Of a stretch of 64,000 nt of DNA, positions 30,681 through 42,784 are shown piece after piece. Position numbers and translations under genes: made by a program. This DNA comes from Spirometra erinaceieuropaei (taxonomy: Eukaryota; Platyhelminthes; Cestoda; Diphyllobothriidea; Diphyllobothriidae), in the NCBI GenBank assembly GCA_902702965.1, contig CACRXP010000159.1, forward strand, positions 138,180 through 202,179, given 5' to 3'. Under the pieces are notes generated by a model that was not told where the DNA came from, did no database searches, and saw only the letters and a list, made by a program, of their open reading frames with translations. The first letter of the stretch is position 1; every line of letters starts with the position of its first letter.

Positions 30681-33519
30681 CAGCCGGGAGCCAGTGCCTT
30701 GGGATCTGATATACACTGTCCCGTACGCCCTATCTTTCCTCATTTTCATGGATATCTGTACACGCATGAGCTTACTCTTCACGTATACACTCATGGAAGA
30801 CCTCTGTTAGGCATCACAGCCAGGGCCTTCTTTCAACAACTCTCTATAGCCGGACACAGGAAAAACACGGATCTATCCTGTTACATCTGCGTGCACACTA
30901 ACAATCGCCACAACATCCCATGTCACTCATGCGATGATTGTGCGGTGAGATTTCTAGCACTTATGGCGCGCGAGACTTTGCGCGTGATAGTGTAGATCTC
31001 GCTCATGTGAGAAGCACGGACTTAAAAAAATGACCTTGTGGATTTGAGGGCCACCTCATGTGTGGTATGCAAGACAAAGACTTTCGCGCCCAAATCAGTC
31101 ACTGTGCCCTATCGTATCGTCAGCTGGTTGGTAAGAACGAGCGACCAACTGGTGGCCGAGGGAACGGAAATTCAGGCCGACATTGAGGAATCTATCCCTA
31201 TAATAGACCAAAAAATTCTCTATAGTCAAGTCGACGCCTGTGAGTCTATCAAGACGCGCCACCTGCTGCGACTTAGATTGTCAATTGACGGGGTAACTCG
31301 ATCATACTCAGGACTAAGGGCAAGTCTGTAATAGCTTTGGACTCTTTAGTTTTCTCAACCACCCAGCCCGTGTCAACTTCCAGTTGCGCTGACTTTGCCG
31401 TCGGAATACGGTGGAGGTGTAATCAGCTAAGAGGCAGCACAAGTCTACTTTGCTAAAAATAAATTCACACAAGTTACTGCTGGGTCAACTTCATGAGGCA
31501 GTGCTGGACCGTGTCATTCGCGACGTCTGAAATATCAAGTACAAAGCTTCAAAAATCCTACCCTGATAACAGTTCATACGTGGCCCAGAAGAATAGCCCA
31601 TTGTCGGAGGAAGTCACTTGTCTCCACGAAAAGCACGATTCGCATCCCAATTCACGTCACTAACGTAGCCTCAAGCGGCATGGAACGTACTTCCCAATTT
31701 GCCCGGTAACATTCAAGGTGGTTCTGTTGCACCAGTTGGTGGCTCAACAAAATCGTAGCTACTATTTGCAGGCGTGTAAAACCCTCCTGCAACTAATCGC
31801 GAATTCCCACCTCCTGAGGGCGTAAAATGTTCTAGCCCGATAGAAGAGACGTAAACCCTTTACTTCCCTGAGGTGTCCCTCGCGTCACCCAAAGCAGCCA
31901 CCTAAACCTTGTTAATGTAGATGAGTTCCATGACCAGTCCGACAACAGCCCCTTTGCGCAGCTTTTCCGCAGTATCGTGGGGACCCGGACGGTGCCGTCA
32001 ACGCCACCGACGCAAGTGCTGCCCACCTGCTCTAACACAACCGGCCCCTCGTCTGAATCACGCAATTGCCCGAGTCCCGATCGACCCAGTCGACTATATC
32101 ACCCATTGGACTGTAGCGCACACAATTAGAAGTCTCACTACTGCCCACAATTCCATGGGCAGCGAATGGCTTGCGCGAGTTTGCGATAGACGAAAATGAG
32201 TAGATGAACTGCGGCATCCCGGCAGGTCAACGGGAGTCAATCACGCCTTCGAGACACAGGTGGATATTAGTTAATAAATTGTTAGTGAAGGCTGAAACGG
32301 CTGCACGTCGAATTTCACTTTGTTCCAGCGACTCACCTGACTGTGGTGATGCGGTGACACCGAGTGACGATTACCTTGTGTGATTAGGCCATGGCTTACT
32401 CGCAATACAACTTTTTGTGCCGATATAGTTCCAGGTCTTGTCAGTCGGGCGCAACGACTCGACAAACGACCCACGCATTTGCCCGTTCACATTCGATGTG
32501 CGCGAGCCCCGTGTCCGTACGCTGACGCCTAGCCCTCCGGTCTTTTGACAAGAAATGTGAAGCGACAGCGAGCAGTGATTTGCCGAATGCAAGCAAGCTA
32601 AATTGGAGTGAGGCCAAACGTAGCAGTGACTTCCCAAGTCTTAATTATGCCGAAACCCGTCGAACAGAGCCGTGCCACTGAATGCACATCAACATTTAGT
32701 CGCCCGAAAAGATAACAATGAGTACACTTAGCGACAGAGTTCCCCTCCCCTAAGAGTGATGCAGAATACCAATCAGTCCCTATGGCACGTACGGTTATGC
32801 AGAGTGCAGGACGAAGCAATCTGGAATCCTCGACGAAACGCATGTCAGTATCAAAATCTAAGCCGCCTCATGCGTATAAAAGCGGGCGGCTAAAACGCAT
32901 TACACCGAGATCGCAAGATGGCCTCAACAGGTCCGGGCAAAAACTTCTACAAACCTGGGTTCGAAGCTACATCATTCGAGCTTTAGCCACGTCTGATACG
33001 AATTTCCAGTCAAAAAGTTGTCGAGAAGAAACCTAAAACGAACGGCGAGAGATTGGATGGGTGAATACTGGTCAGCAATACGGATGCAGCGGCATCCCCA
33101 CTACGGCTGGACCTTACACCGAAGAGTTTGGGACCCACCAATTGCTATGGGGCGAACTATCCTCTCTGTTCTTGGTAAAGATATATTCGGCCATTGACTC
33201 TGTCGGACAGCACACACCGTCTCGAGGTCGACCCCAAAAAATTTCCCTTAGCATCGTCACACCCTTCGTTATAACTCCATTTACTACATGGCGCTCCCCG
33301 ATAGGATTGCGATATCGGTAGCTCGCAGTATGACACACTGCAGCAAGTGCTATTTAGAACATGGGAATGGAGAGGGGTATATGTGGGCCGCCGAAGTCAA
33401 GCAAGCAAGGCAAAAGTGAGTAAAAATGATTCTTATTACAAACAGATAGGAGCCGGGGAGAAGAAATTGCCTTCCTTTTCTCCGTAAAATGCTTTAAGCA
33501 TATACATCCTGACATGCAA
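30681..33519. other. Unassigned region downstream of SNRPB
   Basis: Plus-strand frames of 92-98 codons (30,699-30,995; 31,038-31,331; 31,921-32,199) and minus frames of about 80 codons show no family I recognise. No tandem repeats, tRNA boxes or RT motifs were seen. The last part near 33,400-33,519 is probably the SNRPB 3' UTR and flank. Confidence 0.3.
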
Positions 33520-33912
33520 TCAGTTGTAGCCGGACATCGGTGGTGGTGGTGGTGGGGGCGGGGGGGCCGCCCGAAGGGCTCCTCCCGGTGGTGGTGGGGC
33601 TCCGACTGGTGGCGGCGGGAGTACACCACCAGCACCACGGCCATAGCCCGGGGGCATGCCCGGAGGTAACACAGCACCACGCGGCTGCATGAGTGTCGGA
33701 GCTGGCACGCCGACGCCCCAAACAGGGCCACCGAGCCCTACCGGTGCAGCGGCTGGTGGCGGCACTGAGGCGGCTGGAGTGGCAAGCGGCATACCACGAC
33801 CGACGGCACGTCCAACGCCTGGCGTCGGCATCATCATCCCCATGCCTGCGCCCGGCAACGGTACGCGCGCAGTGTCCTCCGGCGGTGGTGGACCATCAAC
33901 ATTAAGACTGAC
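33520..33912 (-). CDS. SNRPB: SNRPB (SmB/B') last exon: proline/glycine-rich tail
   Basis: SmB is a core protein of the heptameric Sm ring on U1, U2, U4 and U5 snRNAs. This exon opens after an acceptor AG (plus-strand CT at 33,913-33,914) with [19 protein letters not shown], matching human [20 protein letters not shown] in order. It then continues with [21 protein letters not shown] and LMQPRG, and ends in [11 protein letters not shown], a PPPPP run and MSGYN, then TGA. It is 393 nt, in frame with the exon at 42,586-42,780 when joined: GEHI/VSLNV equals the Sm2 motif of the family. Overlapping proline-rich frames on both strands here are shadows. The tail is shorter than in vertebrates but keeps the SmB order. 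Confidence 0.92.
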   Translation of the reverse strand, partial: VSLNVDGPPPPEDTARVPLPGAGMGMMMPTPGVGRAVGRGMPLATPAASVPPPAAAPVGLGGPVWGVGVPAPTLMQPRGAVLPPGMPPGYGRGAGGVLPPPPVGAPPPPGGALRAAPPPPPPPPPMSGYN

Positions 33913-36469
33913 CTACATTAAAATATGTGCGACGTATGGAATAACGACAGAAATGCAATTTGACTGCAGCAGATAGGCATACATGTCAGACGCTAATACG
34001 CGTGTGCCAATGTTTACACCAAAGGGGATGGCAGATGCGTAAGTGAAACAACAGACATTAGGGCATCCTTGTGTTTATCAACAGGAATATATAGATTTAA
34101 TGGTTGCATAGGCATCCTTGCAAAACGCTGATACTTTCGAGGTTGCAACATAACAGATGTCACTAAGATCGGGAGATGAACTGTAGGGGAATCCGAAAAA
34201 TAGACACAGTGCTGAGAGTAATAGGCCTCCTGGATTCAGGTCTCTGTGTGCACGCTAGATGGTCTATGGGGCAAAATACTAGCTGAAGGTCCTCTCATTT
34301 CGAAGTGATAGTTGTGTTAAGCACTTATTAAAGTGGTGGCAATGTACGACTTACACAAATACAACAGAAACATCTTTCTGGATGAGAAATTGGAATCTGC
34401 TAATTCATTCTGCAGGAAATGAATAAAACGCAAAGCGAGTACTTAGAACTACAAGGCATCCGAACATTTGCTTCGAATAATTCGAGACCGTTTTTATTCG
34501 CAAACGGAATAATGTGTTTTCGATATTACGTGCCACCGACCAAAATCTCCAACTTCGAAGTGGGGAACAGTTGAGGGACTAAGGAATTCGGCTCATAAAC
34601 GTCTCCAACGTGGAAACCCACCACCGACAGGGACACCTGTTGATGAGATGTGAGACAATAGTCACATATGCTTTTCTAATGCATTCCGTCGACCTAAGAG
34701 AAAGCTCACGCGCGGCCACCCTTCCGATTCCCCATCCCAAATGCCGCGGCCGCCGTGATAGCAAACTAAAGTGGACAAACGTAGTTAAGGCGGGGATGGA
34801 AGATACTAGGCACAATGGTCTCAGGTTTTCGACAACTGTATCTCAACCGGACACCAGTCGCCGATTCTAGCTAGTGATCGCAGGATGTCGTACTACACCT
34901 GTGGACGCCATAGCAAGCTAAACCAGTCCTGGTGTTAAAAGATACAAGTACAAGTACGACAGACCCCAAAAATTCAAGTTATCGGAGGTCAGGTTTAGAA
35001 CCAGACCGGTCATTAGTGATTTTGGCACCATCACTGAGAAAAAAATGAAAAACTTCCAATCTAGCTTGCGGTCAGAGTGTCAAACTACGACGACTAACTT
35101 GGATGAAATAACTTGTGTCGTTGCTGGTTGATCTGTAAGAAACTCGTCTAAGGTGCAGGGAGGAACAAATTTAGCTTGAAATCACCCTAAATTTCGATAG
35201 ACGCATTGTTTGAATGTTAACGTAATCATTGCGGTACCCCCCAGGGAAGTCAAATATTGCTAATTAAAAACAACGCACAAGTTTTGATAATAATGTCCCA
35301 AAATCGGCTTACAGCTCTTCTACAACCTGCAGCAGGCAAGCCTTTTGGAGCAGCAAGAGTGGACGTCGAGGCTCGTCCACAATGACATATGATTAGACCC
35401 GTTCACGTTTCTTATTCTAGCGTCTCGCATTGGGAAATTATCGTCACCCCGGTTGGGCAAACCCAACTTAACAAGGAGATAATTCAGATAACGGATTATC
35501 GACAATAATAAGAGAGGCCATGATGGTCATCTCAGTTAATTAGCCGTCATCGGGGTGCAGAGGTGTCCAGTTGTGGGTTCACGTGACGGCCGTAGTAGGT
35601 CGCTCACTTGCTCGTAGGTGTTGACTACGCCTTGCGTCAATTTACTAGCACCTAACTCTCACATGTGGCTCCCCAAAGGTAGGCCCTGCCAAGCGGCCAC
35701 ACCCCCGTAATCGCCTCAACCGGCGGGCTAAACCAGGTGAGGGTATCTGTGTGGATCTGCGCACAAGGTAACTCGGCTCCGGTGGCCGGACGGATCACTG
35801 CCTCAGCATCTCCGGGATGAGGCGCCGTCTGTAACACCGCAGAAGGCCACAGTGTAAGTGAGCCCCCAGGTAAGCGAACATTGCTCTGTTGGATTGCTAT
35901 TTGCCTGCTTGTTTGTGTTTGTCATTGTTAAAAACTTAATGCCGTCCGTTGAACTTCCTCTGTTGCCTTTGCTTTTTGCTGTTCTTGCCTGCCTGCATTT
36001 TGTCTGTTTGTTCGTGTCCGTCCTTATTGTAAGCTAAATGCCGTTCTGTTGAATTTGCCTATTCACCACTTATATTTCAGCAACCAATTAGCTTAGAGGG
36101 GACGGGAAAGATCTGCTTCCCATCGCTCTAACCTTTCCCTATCCCCCCTCCCCCCCTTCCAAGCCTTACAGCGATGTCGTAGGCAGGCCCAGGCTAACTC
36201 GGGCCGTTCTCCCACTAAACAAAATTCTTGGCTCATAGTGGAGCTCGGCAGCCGTCTATGAAAAACTCAACAGGTCTATTTAGGGAGCACTCCTCACTCC
36301 CGCGAGGGGGAAGGGGTTAGAAAATGTGCCCTAAACAAATGCAGGATCCATGCCGTCTGCAGGCTGACCGTGGCCGCAAACGCAAAACAAACGGTCGAAA
36401 CAACTAAATCAGAAAAAACACTATTTCTTCCCCCTCCCCACCGTCCACTCCAACCTCCCAGTTGCTGCT

Positions 36470-38681
36470 GCTGCCGCCGTCGCCGCCGCCACCGCTGACG
36501 AGAACGCCTCCGGGGAGAACCGATGGTGTAAACTGCGTGACACAGTCCAGTCGACGGCGCTGGCCGTCCTCGTTCGGGCACGCCGCCAACATCGGGGCTG
36601 ATTCGATAACAACGAGGCCGCCATCAGCAAACTGATTGGCGAAAACAACCGCCTGCACAAAGCCTACGTCAACCGCCCCATCAACGACAACTAAGCAGCC
36701 TTCCACCGTAGTCGCCGCCTTGTGCAACAGCGGCTGCGCGGGATGCCGGACGCCTGGGCTGCTCGCAAGGTCGAGGGGATCCAAGGATACGCGGACCGCA
36801 ATGAATGGGGGAACGTCTTCACCGACATTGAAACTGTCTACCGTCCCACAGCCAAAGGAACCGCTCTTCTTCTCAGCGCCGACGGAAGTACCCTATTCAC
36901 TGAGAAGACACTAATTCTACAGAGATGGGCCGAGCACTTCAGAGACGTCCTCAACCGTCCCTTCACCATCTCCGACGCCGCTGGCGCCCGTCTGCCTCAA
37001 GTGGAGACCAACGCCGACCTCGACCTCGCGCCCCTCTCCACGAAACCATCAGGGCCGTGCAGCGGCTCTCCAGCGGAAAAGTGCCCAAATCGAACGTGAT
37101 CCCTGCTGAAATCTACAAGCACGGTGGCCCCCAAATCATGGACCACCTGACGGCGCTCTTCCAGGAGATCTGGAGTCGAGGAGAAGTACCGCGGGATCTC
37201 AAGGACGCCACAATCGTCCATCTTTATAAGCTGAAAGGCAACCGCCAGCTCTGCGATAACCATCGAGGCATCTCCTTGCTGAGCATCACTGGAAGGATCT
37301 TTGCTCGAATCCTTCTCAACCGCCTGAACAACAATCTGGAACAAGGTCCACTGCCGGAAAGTCAGAGCGGCTTCCGTCGTCATCTTGGGACCACAGACGA
37401 TCTTCGCCGCCCTCCAACTGCAGGAGAAGTGTCAAGAGGTGAAAATCCACCTTTACTCTACCTTCGTGGGTCTGACGAAAGCCTTCGACACGGTGAATAG
37501 CGAAGGACTATGGAAAATCATGCACAAATTCGGCTGTCCCGAACGATTCACTCAGATAGTGCGTCAGCTCCACAACGGTACGATGGCGCGAAGCACAGGC
37601 AATGGAGCTGTCTCAGAGGCATTCGCAGTGACCAACGGAGTGAAGCAGGGCTGCGTACTCGCGCTTACCCTCTTCAGTCTCATGTTCTCTGTCATGCTGT
37701 TAGACGCCTACGGTGACGAACGCCGCGGGATCCGCGTCGCCTACAGGACGGACGGCCACCTCCTCAATCAGCGGCAGATGCACTTCCAATCCGCGTGCAT
37801 CCACAACCATCGTCCACGAACTTCCATTCGCCGATGACTGCGCTATCAACGCCACCTCAGAAGGAGACATGCAAAGGAGGATGGATCTCCTCTCCACCGC
37901 CTGAGAAAACATCGGCCTGATTATTAACACGGAGAAGACGGTGGTCACGCACCAACCGCCACCCGGCGCTACTTACGTCGCATACGTCGCCCCACTGCAA
38001 GTGGTGGACAACTTCACGCATCTGGGCAGCATACTCTCCTGCACCACCAAGATCGACGATGAAGTGGCCCGCAGGATTTCCAAAGCTAGCCAAGTCTTCG
38101 GCCGTCTTCAGTACACAATCTGGCATTGTTACGGTCTCCATCTCAACACCAACTTCAAGATGTGTAAGGCAGTCATTCTGCCGACGCTGCTGTATGGAGC
38201 AGAGACCTGGATGGTGTACATGAAGCAAGCACGTAGACTCAACCACTTCCACCTCAGTTGTCTTCGACGGATACTGAAGCTTAGGTGGTAGGACCGGATC
38301 CCAGACAGAGACGTACTGGAGCGGGCGGGAATCCTCAGCATCCACGCTATGCTGAGAAAACTACAACTGCGCTGGAGCGGCCGCGTCGTGCGGATGGACG
38401 ACAAGAGGATACCCAAAGAAATCTTCTTTGGCGATGTTGGGACGGGTTCACGCCGACATGGAGGTCAAGGCCGGCGCTACAAGCATACCCTGAAAACTTC
38501 CCTGAAACGCATGCAGATCAACCCGGCCAAATGGGAAGACCTCGCCCGAGACCGACCGACCTGGGGGAGGGCATTGAAAACAGGCGCAGCGATCTACGAA
38601 GCCGACCGCATCACCGCAGCCAAAGCCAAACGTGAGGCTTGCAAATCTCAACTGAGCCCACCTAACAACGCCAACGCCTAA
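36470..38681 (+). pseudogene. RTE-like RT remnant (copy B)
   Basis: Three frames give ENRWCKLRDTVQ, GNVFTDIETVYRPTAKGTAL, VIPAEIYKHGGPQIMDHL, DATIVHLYKLKGNRQLCDNH, then FVGLTKAFDTVNSEGLWK (motif A, 37,460-37,515), NGVKQGCVLALTLFSLMFSV (37,635-37,690), and, after a frameshift, FADDCAINATSEGDM (37,828-37,873), LLYGAETWM (about 38,190), [16 protein letters not shown], stop, and VLERAGILSIHAMLRKLQLR (38,315-38,370). The RT catalytic residues are all present, but the same frameshift before FADD and the same stops after STA and KLRW occur in copy A, so neither can make a full protein. The C-terminal zinc finger is missing. Confidence 0.88.
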
Positions 38682-38865
38682 CCATCCCTGATCTGCCACG
38701 CTGCCAGCGGAATTTCGGTGCTCCTTCTTAACGTGACCTACGGCACTCTCACGGATGTGAGATGTACGTCGCCCAAACCCCATTGTATGAAACCTTGGTG
38801 CTCGTGTTTGGGGGCCATGTCGTACGTGTGACGCGCGCAGACATGGCCACTAAATATGTCAGCCA

Positions 38866-38875
38866 CCGCGCCCAT
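38866..38875 (+). repeat. Target-site duplication, left copy
   Basis: CCGCGCCCAT; the identical right copy is at 40,080-40,089. Together they flank the 1,204-bp LINE fragment. Confidence 0.85.
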
Positions 38876-40079
38876 ACTTATAGTTGGTACGACTGCTCTC
38901 ATGCCTGATCTAGCCGGCCTCGATGATGTCCCTAACTGTACCTCTCCGCGGCAGAATATCTGGAGAGTTCAATCCATTCTCTTCGCCAAATACGGAGACC
39001 GAATACCGAAGGTCTAAGAACTACCTCCGTGTCTTGACGGACTGTGTCGAACCAGGTTTTGAGATGGCCCCCTCTTTGACGTTTCCACTGGGGCAACGCT
39101 GCCGGACCGAGTGCAGTAACACCGAGCTCCTGAGGTGGACGACGAAGAACACGCCCAAACCACATCAGTCGTCTTTCTTGGATGGCCTGGGTTATCCTTG
39201 CGATGTTGTCGCGGCGGGCGCGGACTGTCTCAGTTGTGACGAAGTCGGTGTACTTCACTCGAAGGATGGTCATCAAACCGTGGTAGTCAAATACCTCCAG
39301 TTTTCGCTCGTTTTTCACGCGCACAGCCCAGCATTCACAACCATAGAGAAGGAATGACCGGACAGATGGACAGTGCAAGCGAATTTTAGTGGCGATGGAG
39401 AGGTGGTATCGGACACAGGCATTTCCAAAGGCTCGAGAAGACCCGTCGGGCAGCATCGATTCGGGAGACAATGTCATCCTTGCTCTGACCATTCTGCAGC
39501 AGCCTCGTCCCGCGGTATTTAAAACTGTCTACTTCTTCAAGTTGACAGCCACCAATCCCGAGAGATGTCTTCTTCTGGTCATATCTCCCTCCATGAGGGC
39601 AGGTACAAGGATGCCTAAGCCCCAGTCATCAGGAGCAACCTCGTTTCTCCACGTTTGTTCAATCGCCTCATGGAGCCAGGGCGCCAGAGTGTCAACACAA
39701 GGCTTGTAGATTTCAGCGTGTATAACGTCCTTCCCGGGTGGCTTGTTGTTGCGTAGCTGTCGTATGGCATTGGCGACCTCTCCCTCGGAAGGGGGTCGCA
39801 GGGCACTACATAGGCTGGAGAGGGAAGAAACTCCCCTGCAGAAGAGAGCAAAGGCAAGGTAGGTTGGGTATCGAAGTTGAGATGGTGCTCGAAGTTCACA
39901 CGCCAGCGCTCGAATTTGGGCGAGTTGTCAGCAGTAAAGCCGCCACTAACGTTCGGAACAGAGTCCCTCAATGTAGAGGGCTTACCACTGACTTGGCGGA
40001 TAAGTCAGTAGAGTTCTTGAGTGTCACCAACGTTCGTGGCCGGTTCCATGGAGGTAGCTATTTCAGTCCAATATTGCAT
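38876..40079 (-). mobile_element. Second-family LINE fragment inserted in copy B, with 10-bp target duplication
   Basis: It is flanked by CCGCGCCCAT at 38,866-38,875 and 40,080-40,089; copy A has the same sequence only once and uninterrupted. On the minus strand it codes first for a linker/RT start (about 39,971-39,790: SGGFTADNSPKFERWRVNF, FEHHLNFDTQPT, FLPSPAYVVPCDPL). After an internal jump comes the RT C-terminal region (39,492-38,932: LLYGCECWAVRVKNERKLEVF, ARITQAIQERRLMWFGRVL, WFDTVRQDTEVVL in pieces). The catalytic palm is missing. The protein lineage differs from copies A and B but is also RTE/jockey-like. It is 5' truncated as is usual for LINE insertions. Confidence 0.85.
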
Positions 40080-40089
40080 CCGCGCCCAT
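40080..40089 (+). repeat. Target-site duplication, right copy
   Basis: CCGCGCCCAT, identical to 38,866-38,875, and followed by the remainder of the RTE-like 3' block exactly as in copy A (TCCCCGCACCTGTCA). Confidence 0.85.
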
Positions 40090-42585
40090 TCCCCGCACCT
40101 GTCAGCTGGCCGGCTCAGACAGTGACTGGGGCCTGGGAGTGGGGAGAGTGAGGTCTTCGACTCAGCGCATCTTCCCCACTATAAACAATCTGACGCGCTT
40201 GAAGCTATCACGGTGCACTAAAAGCCGTGGCTTGGAAGGCTGTCAACTGACGGGATAACTTGGACCTCGCAGTCGACCCAGTGTTGTGTGCTTGTGTGGA
40301 GTGGCCGGCTGGTGGCCTAAGAGTCAGGCTGCAATGGCTCCTACTCAATGTGGCCTTTATGGCACGCCCACTCCGTCGGATCCGAACCAGGTGTGACCCC
40401 AACTGTGTCAGTAACCCTTTAGTTGTTGGACAAAAACTTGGTCAATTGGTGTGTGGACCAGGAGGTGTGGAGTGGAGAGTCAAGATGCGGGCTCAACCAT
40501 GCCATCCAACTGCGTGCTCGCCCCTCTCCGGTCGTCTTGACTATGTCTTGACACCGGGTCAAGGTGGGGGAAGAGGATAGAGTGCAATAGATGCTGCGCA
40601 AGCCTACCGTCACTATAAACTAGATCACGCGCAAGTCACCGTGCCTGCCTCGCCTTGGCATGGAGCACACAGCGGCAATCGTCGGCAACGACGGCCGAAC
40701 TGTCAGACTGGCCTTCAGCTCCACGAGCAGCATATGTTACCACTCGATATGCAAATGCCTGCGAGAGCTTGTGATTTAAACCCAGGGTGCAACGAGTTTA
40801 ACACTTCCTGTAACCTGATAGGTGAGCACATTATTATAACATAATTTATTTGATGAAAGTTAGACCTAGCTGCAGGGAGGCAGCCGTAAACCGCAGTCAT
40901 CCGCTAATTTCGTCGCAGCGACCAATAGGATGCCTGCTCGAGATGCCCATGTACAGTTCGGTCGTTGCAATCGCCGGCAATAAGAATAATATCCCTACCA
41001 GGCGGTCCACCAAGTGCCACTACGATAAGCTACCTCGGGAGCTTTCACGCATCTCCGCGCTCCCAGGTTCGGCTAAGGAGCCAAACTACAGGTTATGAAC
41101 AAATGATGGACGCATTAATGCTAGGGTGCCGATCATCTGGCTTTAATTACCTTGCGGGGACCCGTTTTTCCCCATATGGGAGGACCTAACTGCTGTCTCG
41201 TTTGTCCAGCAAGGGTTTGCTGGAGTCTATTCACAAGGCATTAACAGACAACACGCCTATTTTAAACCGCCATTCCAATATGGGTCCTTTTAATCTGTCG
41301 GACGGGTCAGCTTCGCCATAAAATTTTAAACATAAACAAGAAAATTCGCTGCAGTTGTACCATTAGGCATGTTCAGCTTGCAGTGAGGATGGCCACAATG
41401 GGGACACCAATTGTCAAGTTGCTGAAAGTCCTCTAAGATCATTCAGTAAGAAAAATCAGAAAAGGCTGTAACACACCATGAAACTGAGATATTTAAGCGG
41501 ACTGGAGCTACTTCTGGTGCGGACCCAGGATTAGAACGGTGTGGTCGAATGTCGCTGAAAATGCCAGTGCCCCTTCCCCTCATAATCGCTGATACCATCG
41601 CCGTAGACTTTACCGCTACCTCTTGTCGCATGTCAGCACCTTCCAAGACCATCCCCTGCAGCTGTACAGAGCGTTGCACTCCTCACCGGTGGTCTAGCAG
41701 ACATGACGCTACACCTTCCCCCCACTCCAAATGGGTCAATCGCATGTGTGACACACAGTTTCTCGTATTATTGTATCCCTTCTACGTTTTGACTCGTTTA
41801 TCACCATTGGTAGAATTTTCATACACTTACTACTTTTACCTGTGATATCCGTATGCGTATTTGGCGCAGAGCTTGTCAACTTCAGTGCTTCCGTTGCCTG
41901 GAAACGATTCCAAGTGCCTTACTTAACCGCATGTATCATTTTCAACGTTGTCGACCGGGACTGACAAAGAATTAAATGAACGAACTGGCTAGCTAACGAA
42001 GGTCGTTATGACGGCAATTGTTGCCTTGAGAATGCGTCAAAAAATATTTGACGAGTTAGAAACGTCGGTCGACTGCCGAGGGTTATTATGTGGGAATCCG
42101 AAACCACAGGAAATAAAATGGCGTCCGTGACTCTTATGGTCAACGTGTTACAACCGAAGTCTCGTTTGTTTGAAAAAGAAATGTGTGCGGAGATAGGTGT
42201 CCAGTTCGATGCAAAGCTTGTCGACTACGCGCTAACCTCACCAAGCGAGACTGGTGCTCAGATGTAGGACTGATGAAGACCAGATGCAAAGCGAGCAAAG
42301 TAAATCCGGGTACAATAGTTTTTGGAATGCCGGCAGAACAGGCAAACAATTCTTCCAGATCTACCCTAACGGCGATGCTCAAAGAGGAGTCTGCTAGCTA
42401 CCTGGGTAGCACGGAGATTAGGTCTTGTGGGTGTGTGGGCATAAATATAGAATGCCGAGACAGGTGACATGGGAGCATCAAGAATAAGTGCATAAAAACA
42501 GACCGGCGAGGGCAGCATAAGTCGACAACTAACCAGGAGCCACCCATTAAGACCGACCATCAAAAGGAGGCCAAAGCAAACTCAC

Positions 42586-42780
42586 TATGTGCTCTCCGCG
42601 AAGAAGAACAAGTCCAAGAGGACGCTTCTCCTGACGCGCCTGTTTCGCGTTGCGATTTTTGACTGTGCGGAATTCGTCGCAGTCACAGAGTACGAGGTTC
42701 ATATGGCGATCGAAAGCCTTAAACGTTCCAACAAGTTGTCTTCCATCCTGAAGAGTGCATCTTAACCGATAATTTATATG
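42586..42780 (-). CDS. SNRPB: SNRPB (SmB/B') internal exon: Sm domain
   Basis: The minus strand reads [65 protein letters not shown], an almost gap-free match to the SmB Sm fold (human [21 protein letters not shown] and [12 protein letters not shown]). Sm1 and the start of Sm2 are present, and Sm2 is completed by the first codons of the exon at 33,912. Donor GTGAGT follows ATA directly. The acceptor is either CCAG before CAT (42,780, exon exactly 65 codons) or TCAG four bases earlier (42,784); the family's residue before HI (Q) could come from either. The N-terminal exon with the start codon (about 10 residues) was not found up to about 44.6 kb. Confidence 0.95.
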
Positions 42781-42784
42781 CTGG

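Larger units (their letters stand above)
35553..40705 (+). mobile_element. RTE-like retrotransposon copy B (endonuclease-deleted, with nested insertion)
   Basis: The layout is the same as copy A: 5' block from GGTGCAGAGGTGTCC, the same deletion of the endonuclease (about 36,460), RT, and 3' block. The 3' block is split by a 1,204-bp LINE fragment at 38,876-40,079 flanked by the 10-bp repeat CCGCGCCCAT. Without the insertion the element is about 3.95 kb. It retains two segments lost in A (about 129 and 207 bp) but lacks A's zinc-finger segment (after 38,655). It sits inside the long SNRPB intron, antisense to that gene. Confidence 0.88.
33913..42585 (-). other. SNRPB: SNRPB intron of about 8.7 kb
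   Basis: It is bounded on the minus strand by donor GTGAGT (after ATA at 42,586) and acceptor TAG (before GTC at 33,912). It holds RTE-like copy B (35,553-40,705) in antisense orientation to the gene. The flanking parts 33,913-35,552 and 40,706-42,585 contain only short unrecognised ORFs and no other recognised exon. By contrast, the CFAP298 introns in the same window are mostly 36-38 nt. Confidence 0.85.

Noticed and set aside
30699..33321. Plus-strand ORFs of 85-98 codons as small genes
   Set aside because: No domain, no splice-linked continuation and no conservation evidence visible; length is within chance for this composition.
33494..33976. Other proline/arginine-rich frames over the SNRPB last exon
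   Set aside because: Only the minus frame with [10 protein letters not shown] continues the Sm domain; the others are composition-driven shadows.
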